This document shows positions 35,202-43,660 of a stretch of DNA of 64,000 nt, one piece after another (the stretch's first letter is position 1; each line of letters begins with the position of its first letter). The stretch spans positions 1-64,000 of the forward strand of contig CABRNM010000005.1 of the NCBI GenBank assembly GCA_902472315.1. Direction: 5' to 3'. The DNA is from an uncultured Collinsella sp. Lineage in GTDB: Bacteria; Actinomycetota; Coriobacteriia; Coriobacteriales; Coriobacteriaceae. Position numbers and translations under genes: made by a program. The notes below the pieces were generated by a model, which worked only from the letters and a program-made list of their open reading frames with translations, made no database searches and was not told the origin of the DNA.

Positions 35202-35759
35202 CTACTCGCACTCAGAAGCCATAGCCTGCTCCAAGAGCTCGGCATGCTCCTCCTCGAAAACCGTCCCCACAGGGAAGGCGCGACGGAAGACGAAGCGGGA
35301 AATCGGACCGGCTACCAAAAGGTTCCACGGCAGCGCCATCACAAAATTATGCGGGATGTTGATCATCCAGATCGCGGGCACGGAATACAGGTTCGCAAGG
35401 ATGCCGCCGGGCATGTGCGTCAGACCCTCGCACGCGCCGTAGAGCGACATGATGATGACCATGGGAACGACCATGCAGGAGCTGACGGCGAGCGTCATGG
35501 CAAGCGGTGAGCTCTTGCCCGGAGTAACTAGGAACTTGAAGGCAAAGCCTTTGGCCAGCGGGCTGGCAACAAACCAGTCGCAGCACATGGCAAAGACGTA
35601 GGCAACGGGGAAGCCGAGCCACGCGGCGGCAATAACCTCGCCGTTGATGGCCCCATACTGCAGGGCGACGTTGTAGACGCTCATCCAGAGCACCATGCAA
35701 AAGCACATGATAAAGGTGAACAGCAGGCTCTCTCGTTTGTTGATAGGCATAAAGGGCAT
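35202..35759 (-). CDS. DUF2798 membrane protein
   Basis: A 185-residue membrane protein with four hydrophobic segments in two repeats, each with the DUF2798 pattern (FTFIMCFCMVLWMSVYN, and AVSSCMVVPMVIIMSLYG). The function of DUF2798 proteins is unknown. ATG 35759 follows AGAAAGG at normal spacing. Its leader carries two strong hairpins (35774-35787 and 35796-35842), the second ending in TTTTTG, so attenuation is possible. Its own terminator is at 35004-35036. Confidence 0.85.
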   Translation of the reverse strand: MPFMPINKRESLLFTFIMCFCMVLWMSVYNVALQYGAINGEVIAAAWLGFPVAYVFAMCCDWFVASPLAKGFAFKFLVTPGKSSPLAMTLAVSSCMVVPMVIIMSLYGACEGLTHMPGGILANLYSVPAIWMINIPHNFVMALPWNLLVAGPISRFVFRRAFPVGTVFEEEHAELLEQAMASECE

Positions 35760-35795
35760 GGTCCTTTCTGTGTTGCGCCGCGGCGCACAACAAAA

Positions 35796-35842
35796 ACGGG
35801 CGGGCGAGATGGAGCTGTTGGGACTTCATCTCGCCCGCCCGT
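35796..35842 (-). terminator. Strong hairpin upstream of the DUF2798 gene
   Basis: Perfect 16-bp GC-rich arms (ACGGGCGGGCGAGATG and complement) followed by TTTTTG on the minus strand, 37-83 bases before the start codon. It may end transcripts from thrE or act as an attenuator in the DUF2798 leader. A perfect 14-base palindrome, TGCGCCGCGGCGCA, follows at 35774-35787. Confidence 0.7.
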
Positions 35843-36060
35843 GATACGTGCGTCTGCGACTACTTATGTGGTGGAATCAGCCTAGCACGAAAAGCACGTG
35901 CTTCGTAAGCGTTGAGTTTATGAAGATGCAGGGCATCAATAATCCCCCGACCCCATAAGTTGCGGTGGAATACGGACTGTTTTGACCCTTTAAACAGCAA
36001 TTCAGTCCCTATTTCACCGCAACTCATTTGGTGCAAAGCAACCTGTTCCCCTTGCACCAA
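35843..36060. repeat. Two adjoining palindromes downstream of thrE
   Basis: No gene is seen here. AGTTGCGGTG (35958-35967) pairs with 36015-36024, with inner pairing GGACTG / CAGTCC, giving a 67-base interrupted hairpin. Directly beside it TTGGTGCAA (36028-36036) pairs with TTGCACCAA (36052-36060), abutting the thrE stop codon, with the loop AGCAACCTGTTCCCC, a version of the GGGACAGG loop found in the other terminator hairpins. Confidence 0.75.
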
Positions 36061-37629
36061 TTAGCTGGTGTGGCGCCAGCGAGGGTCGGTGAGCGTACGC
36101 GCCACACCCAAACCAACGGGCAAAAACGCCACGATGAGCACTGCACGCACAAACCAGCCGAGCATATTGACCGTGTCGAAGGTGCACATGTAATACATCG
36201 AGCGATACAGATACAAGCCCGGCACCATAATGACAATCGATGGCACCGTGAGGGCGATACGTGGGTAGGTGAGCTTGATTTCGGCTAAGCTCGCGAGCAG
36301 TCCCGATACCAGCGCGCCGATAAACGCTGCTGCCTCGGGAGGCATACCTGCGCTCAAGCCCAGGAACGGAAGCATCGTCGGCGCATCGACGAGCGTAAGG
36401 CGCAAGGTATTGGACACAGCGCCGATGAGCCCTGCCGCCGCGGCCATCTTTACCGGGCTGTTGAACATAACCGAGAAGCCAAATACACCGATAAAGCTCA
36501 TCAGTATACGCAAGAGCGTAAGAGCCAACGGTGAGAGACCGAGCGGGGCGAAGTCATCCGGCGCCAGCCCCACACATTCGGCAACCATCCAGCCTACGAG
36601 GGTCGCCATCACAATAATCGACACAGCATACGAAAGACGCTCGATACCGCTTCGCATATCGAGCTTAGCGATGTCGAGGCCTGCCGTAATGAGGGGAAAG
36701 CCGGGAATCACAAAGAGCATGGCGCCAATATAGCCTTCTTGGTGCGACATTGCCCCTGGAATGACCTGGCCAAGGCCGAGCAATGCCAGCAGATACGAAA
36801 CGCAAGCGAGCGCAACACCAGTCGTCAGCGCGCTAAACTGGCCAAGACCCTGCTTGAGAATATGGGAGCGAGCAAAGTTGCCGACACCAGCGCCTACGAA
36901 TGCGCAGGCCATCTCGATAGGGCCGCCGCCGAGCAAAAAGACGAAGGCGCCGCAAGCACAGGCTGCCGCAAGGCCCTGTTGCCAGGGAGCGTAATCGGGC
37001 TTTGAGCTCTCAACGGTCTTGAGCATCTCGTGGTATTCGTGCACGGTAAACCGGCGGCCGTATGTCTCGATTTCCTTTAGGAAGCTCTCCATCATCCAAA
37101 TGCGATGAGTATTGACCCCCGTTGTGGGTAGGCTGACGACCTCGTTAAAGCAGTGGCCATCTTCGATGCAGGTGCACTCAAACGACAGGAGACTCAGGTC
37201 GATGTGAATCGTGACGCCGAGTACAGCGGCAACACGATTCATGGTATCGCGCACGCGCCAGGCGCCTGTTCCGCTTGCCAGCATAAGCATGCCGGTGCGG
37301 CAGATAATGGATGACTTATCGGTGAGCGGCGCATCGACGGCAAGTTCATCGCCTGCCGTCACGATCTGGTGCCAGTCAGTTTTCATATGGAGCGCGCCGG
37401 CACGAGCGCCGTGGTGCATAGGAACTCTCGAAAGCAGCGAGTCCAGGCGCGAAGACTGTGGGGGCTCCGTTGATTCGCCCTCGTCCTCGTTGGGCTCTTC
37501 ATCGACCAGATCAAAGGAATCAAGCGGCGCTGGCTCGCGACGATCGATTAGCTCCTCATCCTCATCATCAAAGTAGTTGAATTGATCGAGCATGTCCTCT
37601 TCGATTGCACGCTCGCTCGCGTCGTCCAT
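36061..37629 (-). CDS. Threonine/serine exporter, ThrE family
   Basis: A 522-residue exporter in which both ThrE parts (DUF1212 and the smaller ThrE_2) are fused. About the first 75 residues are acidic and probably cytosolic (YFDDEDEELIDRREPAP), an unusual extension. The soluble segment with GTGAWRVRDTMNRVAAVLG is followed by about ten membrane helices containing PGFPLITAGLDIAKLDM and the C-terminal TVPSIVIMVPGLYLYRSMY. ThrE of Corynebacterium exports threonine and serine by proton antiport. ATG 37629 follows AAAGGAG. It is a single gene. Confidence 0.9.
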   Translation of the reverse strand: MDDASERAIEEDMLDQFNYFDDEDEELIDRREPAPLDSFDLVDEEPNEDEGESTEPPQSSRLDSLLSRVPMHHGARAGALHMKTDWHQIVTAGDELAVDAPLTDKSSIICRTGMLMLASGTGAWRVRDTMNRVAAVLGVTIHIDLSLLSFECTCIEDGHCFNEVVSLPTTGVNTHRIWMMESFLKEIETYGRRFTVHEYHEMLKTVESSKPDYAPWQQGLAAACACGAFVFLLGGGPIEMACAFVGAGVGNFARSHILKQGLGQFSALTTGVALACVSYLLALLGLGQVIPGAMSHQEGYIGAMLFVIPGFPLITAGLDIAKLDMRSGIERLSYAVSIIVMATLVGWMVAECVGLAPDDFAPLGLSPLALTLLRILMSFIGVFGFSVMFNSPVKMAAAAGLIGAVSNTLRLTLVDAPTMLPFLGLSAGMPPEAAAFIGALVSGLLASLAEIKLTYPRIALTVPSIVIMVPGLYLYRSMYYMCTFDTVNMLGWFVRAVLIVAFLPVGLGVARTLTDPRWRHTS

Positions 37630-37959
37630 ACAGGCGCTCCTTTCCTACCGACTAACCCCCATCCTAGGCAGCAACGGCTAAAGGAAACATAAAAGAGACG
37701 GCTGTCATGCATGGAAGGCGCAAACCCCCAATGCGCCGGTAGGCCCGACGAAAAGGACCGTCCCCAAGTGCCACATCTGGACCAAGGCAACGCCGATGTT
37801 TCGGCAACGCCAGCGAGCGCCGTCCAGAGCGAACAAGTTGGCATGAAAAAGGCAAGGCATAGACCTTCTGGTCATGCCTTGCCTTTTGAATGACAAATTG
37901 TCGCTCTGGGCGGCGCGCAGCGTCGAGCCGTTACGCGGTTCGTAGAACCGCGTAACTAG
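37630..37959. other. Intergenic stretch with a terminator, no gene seen
   Basis: 330 bases between the thrE start and the lysS stop. It contains the thrE promoter region (not clearly readable), an AAGGACCGTCCCC segment at about 37757 resembling other short GGGACGG motifs in the window, and the terminator at 37846-37887. Confidence 0.6.
37846..37887 (-). terminator. Bidirectional terminator after lysS
   Basis: Perfect arms AAAAGGCAAGGCAT / ATGCCTTGCCTTTT around a 13-base loop containing a small second hairpin, with A/T tracts on both sides. Confidence 0.9.
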
Positions 37960-39924
37960 TTAGCACATCTTTGCGCCGGCGGGGATGGAAGCGTCGAGCT
38001 GGATCAGGTTGAGGCGCTCCTCGCCCTCCTCCTCGTGGATGGCGCTGATCAGCATACCGCAGCTGGGAATACCCATCATCTTGCGCGGAGGCAGGTTGGT
38101 GATGGCGAGCAAGGTCTTGCCGACCAGGTCCTCGGGCTCATAGTAGCCATGGATGCCGGAGAGGATGGTGCGATCGGTGCCGGTGCCGTCGTCGAGCGTA
38201 AAGTTCAGCAGCTTCTTGGACTTCTTGACGGCCTCGCATGCCTTGACCTTCACAGCGCGGAAATCGCTCTTGGAGAAGGTATCGAAGTCGACGAACTCCT
38301 CGAACAGCGGCTCAACGGCGATCTTGGAGTAGTCGAGCGTGGGCTTGAGCGGCTTGACGAATGGGCTTGCGGCGTTGCCGGCCTCGGCAGCCTTGGCAGC
38401 GGCGGCACCGGACTGGAAACCCTTCTCGGGCTTCATGTGCGGGAACAGCAGGACGTCGCGAATGGAAGCCTGGTTGGTGAGCAGCATGACCACGCGGTCG
38501 ATGCCGATGCCGATGCCGCCCGCGGGAGGCATACCGTACTCGAGGGCACGCACGTAGTCCTCGTCGTACTCCATAGCCTCGTCGTCGCCGCCGGCCTTCT
38601 CGGCCATCTGGGCGGCAAAGCGCTCGGCCTGGTCGACCGGGTCGTTGAGCTCGGAGAATGCGTTGGCGTACTCGTGGCCGGCGATGACCAGCTCAAAGCG
38701 GTGCGTCAGGCGCGGATCGTCCTCAAAACGCTTGGCAAGCGGGCTGACCTCGATGGGGTAATCGCATACGAAGGTCGGGTTGACGATGGTGTCCTCGCCC
38801 AGCTCATCGTAAATCTCGGCGATGATCTTGCCAGCAGTCCACTCGGGCTTAATCTCCAGGCCCTTCTCGCGTGCGGCGGCGGCAAGCTCCTCGACCGGCG
38901 TGCCGATGGTGACCTGCTTGCCGAGCACATCCGAGACGATGTCGGTCATGGGACGGCTTGCCCACTCACCGGACAGATCGATGGTCTGGCCCTGATACTC
39001 GATGACCTCGGGATTGCCGATAGCCTTGTTAGCAGCCTTGATGACGCCCTGTGCGAGTGCCTTCATGCCCTCGAGATCGGAGAAGGCACGATAGGCCTCC
39101 ATCGTGGTGAACTCGGGGTTGTGGGTGAGGTCCATACCCTCGTTGCGGAAGATGCGGCCGATCTCGAAGACGCGCTCAAAGCCACCGACGATGCAGCGCT
39201 TGAGGTGCAGCTCGGTAGCAATGCGCAGGTAGCACTCCTGATCGAGCGCGTTGAAGTGCGTGATGAACGGCTTGGCCGTAGCGCCGCCCTGAATGGTCTG
39301 CAGGATGGGGGTCTCGACCTCCATGTAGCCGTCAGATTCCATGAAGCGGCGGAAGGTGGAGAGAATCTGCGAGCGCTTGCGGAAGGTCTCGCGAACATCG
39401 TCGTTGGCAATCAGGTCGACATAGCGCTGACGATAACGGGTCTCCTTATCGGAAAGACCGTGGAACTTCTCGGGCAACGGACGAACGGCCTTGGAGAGCA
39501 GGGTCGCGCTCTTGGGGGCAACGGAGAGCTGGCCGCGCTTGGTGCGAACAACCACGCCGGTCACGCCCAGGATGTCACCAAGGTCGAGAGCCTTGAGCGT
39601 ATTCCAAGCTGCCTCGTCCATGTCGTTAATACGGCAGAACAGCTGAATCTCGGCGGTAGCGTCGCGCACGACGATAAACATGATCTTGCCCTGACCGCGC
39701 TTGGCGACCACGCGGCCGCCGATCTTCACGACGTCCTCAGTATCCTCGCCATCGGCAAGATCGGCATATTTGGCCTCAATGTCAACGACATAGTCCTCGA
39801 TCTCGGAGTGCTCGGGATAGGGGTTCTGGCCCGCCTCGAACAGGGCGGCGCGCTTTGCCAGACGCGTGGCGCGCTCGTCGTTGAGTGTCGAGGCCTGATC
39901 GGCGACGTTCTGGTTCTCTGCCAT
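37960..39924 (-). CDS. lysS: Lysyl-tRNA synthetase with C-terminal tRNA-binding domain
   Basis: A 654-residue class II LysRS. The OB-fold anticodon domain (IGGRVVAKRGQGKIMFIVVRD) and the catalytic core (motif 2 FRNEGMDLTHNPEFT, motif 3 GIGIGIDRVVMLLT) occupy about 1-500. After an Ala-rich linker, residues about 540-654 form an EMAPII/Trbp111-type domain: DFRAVKVKACEAV, LLNFTLDDGTG, ITNLPPRKMMGIPSCGML. This domain is normally found at the end of MetRS or as a free protein; its presence on LysRS makes the protein about 150 residues longer than usual. greA lies upstream on the same strand. Confidence 0.95.
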   Translation of the reverse strand: MAENQNVADQASTLNDERATRLAKRAALFEAGQNPYPEHSEIEDYVVDIEAKYADLADGEDTEDVVKIGGRVVAKRGQGKIMFIVVRDATAEIQLFCRINDMDEAAWNTLKALDLGDILGVTGVVVRTKRGQLSVAPKSATLLSKAVRPLPEKFHGLSDKETRYRQRYVDLIANDDVRETFRKRSQILSTFRRFMESDGYMEVETPILQTIQGGATAKPFITHFNALDQECYLRIATELHLKRCIVGGFERVFEIGRIFRNEGMDLTHNPEFTTMEAYRAFSDLEGMKALAQGVIKAANKAIGNPEVIEYQGQTIDLSGEWASRPMTDIVSDVLGKQVTIGTPVEELAAAAREKGLEIKPEWTAGKIIAEIYDELGEDTIVNPTFVCDYPIEVSPLAKRFEDDPRLTHRFELVIAGHEYANAFSELNDPVDQAERFAAQMAEKAGGDDEAMEYDEDYVRALEYGMPPAGGIGIGIDRVVMLLTNQASIRDVLLFPHMKPEKGFQSGAAAAKAAEAGNAASPFVKPLKPTLDYSKIAVEPLFEEFVDFDTFSKSDFRAVKVKACEAVKKSKKLLNFTLDDGTGTDRTILSGIHGYYEPEDLVGKTLLAITNLPPRKMMGIPSCGMLISAIHEEEGEERLNLIQLDASIPAGAKMC

Positions 39925-39947
39925 AAGTTAGCTCCTCAAACTAAAAC

Positions 39948-39975
39948 GCTCCCCAGGATTCGGTCCCAGGGAGCG
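39948..39975 (-). terminator. Hairpin between greA and lysS
   Basis: CGCTCCC / GGGAGCG with inner pairing, followed by TTTTAG on the minus strand. It lies between greA and lysS and may end most greA transcripts. Confidence 0.75.
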
Positions 39976-40003
39976 AAAACATACCTTTACGCGGGACCGT
40001 GGT

Positions 40004-40474
40004 CTAGCGTGCGATCTTGGCGATGGTGTAGACGCGGGTCTTGCCAGAAGGCGTAACGACCTCAACGGAGTCGCCCTCGCCGTGACCGATGATGGCGTGA
40101 CCGACCGGAGACTCGTTAGAGATCTTGTGCTCGAGCGAGTTGGTCTCGGTGGTACCGACGAGTGTGACTTCCATGACCTCACCGTTGGGATCGATCAGAG
40201 AAACGGTGGAACCGATGGAGACGGTCAGATCGCCCGTGGTGGCAGCAACCTGAGCGTTGGCGAGGATGGCCTGAATCTCGGCAATGCGAGCAGCATTCTG
40301 GGCCTGCTTGTCCTTGGCGGCATCGTACTCGGAGTTCTCCGAAAGGTCGCCGAACGCGCGGGCTTCCTTGATGTCCTCGACGATCTCCTTGGCATAATCG
40401 CCCTCACGCCAAGCGAGCTCCTCGACGAGCTTCTGGCGGCCCTCAGCGGTCAGTACGATCTGGCTTGCGTCCAT
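40004..40474 (-). CDS. greA: Transcription elongation factor GreA
   Basis: A 156-residue GreA. It enters the RNA polymerase secondary channel and rescues backtracked complexes by transcript cleavage. The N-terminal coiled coil has the acidic tip (ARAFGDLSENSEYDAAKDKQ) with conserved D and E, and the C-terminal FKBP-like domain has ISNESPVGHAIIGHGEGD. Length is normal. Upstream of lysS, as in many Firmicutes and Actinobacteria. Confidence 0.97.
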   Translation of the reverse strand: MDASQIVLTAEGRQKLVEELAWREGDYAKEIVEDIKEARAFGDLSENSEYDAAKDKQAQNAARIAEIQAILANAQVAATTGDLTVSIGSTVSLIDPNGEVMEVTLVGTTETNSLEHKISNESPVGHAIIGHGEGDSVEVVTPSGKTRVYTIAKIAR

Positions 40475-40522
40475 ACGGATATCTCCCCAACTATGATGTA
40501 ACGATCAACTGTCAACAAAACG

Positions 40523-40555
40523 AAAAAGACCGGCTAGCCTGCGGGCAAGCCGGTC
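40523..40555 (-). terminator. Terminator of tatA
   Basis: GACCGGCT / AGCCGGTC with 12-base loop, followed by TTTTTCG on the minus strand, 26 bases from the tatA stop. Confidence 0.88.
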
Positions 40556-40580
40556 AGGTGCTCACCCCAAAGGGATGGGA

Positions 40581-40856
40581 CTACTCTGCGTCCGCGTCGC
40601 TGTCCTCTGCCTGCTTTTTCTTGGCAGCAGCGAGCTTGGCCTCGAGCTCTGCGATCTCCTTGTCCTCCTTGGACTCCTCGACCACAACGTCCTCGGCCTG
40701 CTTGGTTTCGCCCTTATCGTCGCCCTCCATACCCTCGCGGATATTCTTGACGGTAGAGCCGAGAGACTTGCCGAGCTTCGGCAGGTTCTTAGGCCCGAAG
40801 ATGATCAAGACAACGACGAGAATAATGATGAGCTCAGGAGCCCTCAGTCCAAACAT
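40581..40856 (-). CDS. tatA: Twin-arginine translocase subunit TatA/TatE
   Basis: A 91-residue TatA-type protein: short N-terminus, one membrane helix (PELIIILVVVLIIFGPKNLP), the FGPKNLPKLGKSLG amphipathic hinge and a long charged tail of Lys/Glu heptads. It builds the pore for folded proteins with twin-arginine signals. ATG 40856 follows TGGAGGT. The longer frame upstream only reads through tRNA-Pro and is not coding. No tatC is in the window. Confidence 0.92.
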   Translation of the reverse strand: MFGLRAPELIIILVVVLIIFGPKNLPKLGKSLGSTVKNIREGMEGDDKGETKQAEDVVVEESKEDKEIAELEAKLAAAKKKQAEDSDADAE

Positions 40857-40935
40857 GTAGACCTCCACAATACAGCGAGACAAGCTCGAATGAGTATACC
40901 GCGGGTGCCGCGGTATCACAACAATAGCTAAAAAA

Positions 40936-40958
40936 AGGGACCGCAAGAAGCGGTCCCT
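40936..40958 (-). terminator. Terminator of tRNA-Pro
   Basis: AGGGACCGC / GCGGTCCCT with a 5-base loop and TTTTTT on the minus strand. Confidence 0.93.
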
Positions 40959-40968
40959 CCTCATGCTC

Positions 40969-41045
40969 TGGTCGGGTTGACTGGATTTGAACCAGCGACC
41001 CCTGCGTCCCGAACGCAGTGCTCTACCAAACTGAGCCACAACCCG
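40969..41045 (-). tRNA. tRNA-Pro (CGG)
   Basis: Acceptor CGGGTTG / CAACCCG, anticodon stem CTGCG / CGCAG with loop TTCGGGA (anticodon CGG), T loop TTCAAAT, discriminator A and encoded CCA; followed by its own terminator. Confidence 0.96.
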
Positions 41046-41094
41046 TTAGCTCGACTATAGTAACAAAGATTTTCGCCGCGTGCTAGAGAAATTT

Positions 41095-41991
41095 TTATTT
41101 CTTTGGCGCGTCGATTTGAACCGTGTTGGGAATAAGCTCAGTCGTGCAGGCCCACCAGCCATTTTGCTGGGCAGCTCCCGCAAGATGGGCTGCTGCAGCG
41201 ACGGTATCACAAATGGCAAACGAGCAGGCACCCGAACCGCACACGTCCACGGCAACGGTTCCCTCCTGTGCGCGCAGCCAGTCGAGAACCGCCTGGATCC
41301 GCGGCTCCATCTGCGCGGATATGACGCCCAGATTGTTATGAACGAGCGCATATGCCGCCTCGGCATCGCCGGCGCGTAAGACAGAAGCAATCGCATCGGG
41401 TTTTTCCGCGGGCACCGGGCTCTCATCAAATCGTCGATACGCTTCAACCGTTGAAACGCTCGTCTCGTGCGGTTTGACCAATACGACAGGTGTCGCCGGA
41501 AGCACAGGATACTCAGTGGCCAGCACATCTCCCCCGCCGACGTAGAGTGCGGGACTCGTGTGCAAAAAGAACGGCACGTCGGCGCCGATACCGCGAGCGA
41601 TGTCATCGAGCGCGGGGTCGGCACGGTCGATACCCCACAGCTCGGCCAAGGCAACAATGACCGCAGCGGCATCCGTCGAAGGACCTCCCAGGCCGGCGCA
41701 CAGCGGGATACGCTTTTCGATCGTCACGCACACGTTGGCATCGCGACCGTAACGCTCGGCCATAGCGATTGCCGCCCGATAGGCCGTATTTTTTTGCATG
41801 GGAAAATCGGATGCCGGAACCGTCTGGACGGTCAACGCCTGCGCCGGCGTGACCGTCACGGCATCGGCTAGACCGACGGCTGCCATCAGGGAATCGACCC
41901 TGTGATAGCCGCGGGCGTCGCGCTCGGTATGAACCCCCAGATAGAGGTTAATCTTTGCCGGCGCGGTAAGGATGAGGGACCGATCGGTCAC
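41095..41991 (-). CDS. ispE: 4-diphosphocytidyl-2-C-methyl-D-erythritol kinase
   Basis: A 298-residue GHMP kinase, the fourth enzyme of the non-mevalonate pathway. Substrate loop APAKINLYLGVH, ATP loop PLCAGLGGPSTDAAAVI and the C-terminal DVCGSGACSFAI block are present. It starts 2 bases after the veg stop. Together with ispD and ispF this shows the organism makes isoprenoids by this route. Confidence 0.95.
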   Translation of the reverse strand: MTDRSLILTAPAKINLYLGVHTERDARGYHRVDSLMAAVGLADAVTVTPAQALTVQTVPASDFPMQKNTAYRAAIAMAERYGRDANVCVTIEKRIPLCAGLGGPSTDAAAVIVALAELWGIDRADPALDDIARGIGADVPFFLHTSPALYVGGGDVLATEYPVLPATPVVLVKPHETSVSTVEAYRRFDESPVPAEKPDAIASVLRAGDAEAAYALVHNNLGVISAQMEPRIQAVLDWLRAQEGTVAVDVCGSGACSFAICDTVAAAAHLAGAAQQNGWWACTTELIPNTVQIDAPKK

Positions 41992-41993
41992 CG

Positions 41994-42290
41994 TTAGTGC
42001 TCCTCGAGCTGGTTGCCGAGCGGGGTAAAGATATGTTCGCCGCTCTCGGGGTCGAACAGTTCGACCTGGCCGGTAAGGACATCGATGTACTGGTAGGACT
42101 GACGCGATTTGCGGCCGCGACGCTCGTCAACCTCAACGATAAAGACAGCGGGGTGGACGCTCTTGATGGTGCCCATGCGCTCGATGACGCGGGTACGGCC
42201 CATGTTGGCCTTAACCTTGACGCGATCGCCCACCATATCGGTCAGCTTCTCGTGGATGTCGTCGACGTGATTGACTTCCATCTCTTCCAT
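41994..42290 (-). CDS. veg: Veg-family protein
   Basis: A 98-residue protein of the Veg (DUF1021) family, with the central block VGDRVKVKANMGRTRVIERM and the GRKSRQSYQYIDVLTGQVEL segment. In Bacillus subtilis Veg stimulates biofilm formation and is encoded just before ispE, as here. ATG 42290 follows GGAGG by 8 bases; a TTG 24 bases upstream is unlikely. The C-terminal 15 residues exceed the Bacillus protein. Confidence 0.9.
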   Translation of the reverse strand: MEEMEVNHVDDIHEKLTDMVGDRVKVKANMGRTRVIERMGTIKSVHPAVFIVEVDERRGRKSRQSYQYIDVLTGQVELFDPESGEHIFTPLGNQLEEH

Positions 42291-42420
42291 GAATAGGGCC
42301 TCCAGAGGGTGCAATTCAAAAAGGGGATAATACCCCTAAGATAGACAAAACTCTAATACTATAGCACCCTGTTGCAGCCATACGCAAGCAGCTAAAAAAG
42401 CCCGGTCCCAAATTGACTAC

Positions 42421-42867
42421 TTACAGACTATCGGTGTCGAGGACGATGGTGAACGGACCGTCGTTGACCAGGTCGACCTTCATATCGGCGCCAAAGATAC
42501 CGTGCGCCACATGCTCAACGTCCTGAGCGACGAGTGTCAGAAAGTACTCGTAAAGTTCGTTAGCGACATCGGGCGCGCCGGCGTCCGTAAACGACGGACG
42601 GCGGCCGTGGCGGCAGTCGGCAAACAGCGTGAACTGCGACACCACGAGCACCTCGCCGTCGACATCCGCCAGCGCCAAGTTGGTCTTGCCGTTCTCGTCC
42701 TCGTTGATACGCAGCCCGCGGAGCTTGCCCCACAGCTTGTCGGCTTCGGCGCGTGTATCGCCGTTGCCCACGCCCAGCAGCACCAAGTAGCCGCGTCCAA
42801 TACGGCCCACGCACTCGCCGTCGACTGTCACGCTGGCGTTGAGCACGCGCTGCACCACCGCACGCAC
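42421..42867 (-). CDS. dtd: D-aminoacyl-tRNA deacylase
   Basis: A 148-residue DTD that removes D-amino acids and glycine from wrongly charged tRNAs. Active-site motifs are SQFTLFADC (Ser-Gln-x-Thr) and the Gly-x-Pro region near the C-terminus (NDGPFTIVLDT). It is 3 bases downstream of rdgB. Confidence 0.95.
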   Translation of the reverse strand: MRAVVQRVLNASVTVDGECVGRIGRGYLVLLGVGNGDTRAEADKLWGKLRGLRINEDENGKTNLALADVDGEVLVVSQFTLFADCRHGRRPSFTDAGAPDVANELYEYFLTLVAQDVEHVAHGIFGADMKVDLVNDGPFTIVLDTDSL

Positions 42868-42870
42868 GGT

Positions 42871-43512
42871 CTACTCCTCGCCCGTCAGCTTGGCGGACAG
42901 ATGCTCGAGCGCATGGAAACGATGGCTGATGGCGTTCTTCTCGTCCGCCGTGAGCTCGGCCATGGTCTTGCCCGGCGTATCGACCGGCAGGAACAGCGGG
43001 TCGTAGCCAAAACCGTGTTCGCCGCGGCCCTCGTGCGCGATAACGCCTTCGCAGGCGCCCTCGCCATAGGTGACCAGGCCGTCCGTATCGATAAGCGCGA
43101 CGACGCTCATAAAGCGCGCGGTACGGTCCTCGTCTGCCACGCCTTCCAGGTTAACGAGAAGCTTGGCGTTGTTGGCGGCATCGTCGCCATGCACGCCCGC
43201 ATAGCGCGCGCTATACACGCCCGGCTCGCCGTCCAACGCATCGACGACCAAGCCGGAGTCGTCGGCGATGGCCATAAGGCCCGTCTCCTCGACCGCAGCC
43301 TGCGCCTTGATGATGGCGTTCTCCAAAAACGTCGTGCCGTTTTCCTCGGGGTCCTCAAAATCGCCCAGCTGGCCGAGCGCCACAAAGCGCACCTCGGGCA
43401 TGACCTTGCCCAAAATGGCCTCGATCTCGGTGAGCTTATGGGCGTTGCCGGTTGCCACGACGATGGTCGCCGCCGGGTCGAGGGTGTCGATGTCAATCTT
43501 CTCAAGTGCCAT
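42871..43512 (-). CDS. rdgB: XTP/dITP diphosphatase (RdgB/HAM1)
   Basis: A 213-residue nucleotide-pool sanitiser that hydrolyses dITP, XTP and related purines to monophosphates. The N-terminal phosphate-binding segment is VATGNAHKLTEIEAIL, the central DDSGLVVDALDGEPGVYSARYAG and the FGYDPLFLP block are conserved. Located between rph and dtd. Confidence 0.95.
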   Translation of the reverse strand: MALEKIDIDTLDPAATIVVATGNAHKLTEIEAILGKVMPEVRFVALGQLGDFEDPEENGTTFLENAIIKAQAAVEETGLMAIADDSGLVVDALDGEPGVYSARYAGVHGDDAANNAKLLVNLEGVADEDRTARFMSVVALIDTDGLVTYGEGACEGVIAHEGRGEHGFGYDPLFLPVDTPGKTMAELTADEKNAISHRFHALEHLSAKLTGEE

Positions 43513-43623
43513 AGCTGGTCTCCTTTGTCTCTATAGCAATGCCGAGTTGAGGACGACGAGGACTTCGGCCTCTCTCCCGTCTCAATCAACGGCAGTCTTA
43601 TACTTCGACGTTTTCCCAGATAA

Positions 43624-43660
43624 AACCTGCCAAAATAAACCTGTCCCTTTTTGGCAGGTT
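43624..43660 (-). repeat. GGGACAGG-loop hairpin after rph
   Basis: AACCTGCCAAA (43624-43634) pairs with 43650-43660; the loop on the minus strand contains GGGACAGGTTTAT. The hairpin overlaps the rph stop codon. Arms differ from the CCACCACAAAG copies but loop and layout are the same. Confidence 0.85.

Noticed and set aside
40857..41039. N-terminal extension of TatA starting MAQFGRALRSG
   Set aside because: It reads through the antisense-oriented tRNA-Pro and its terminator. The real start at 40856 has a ribosome-binding site.
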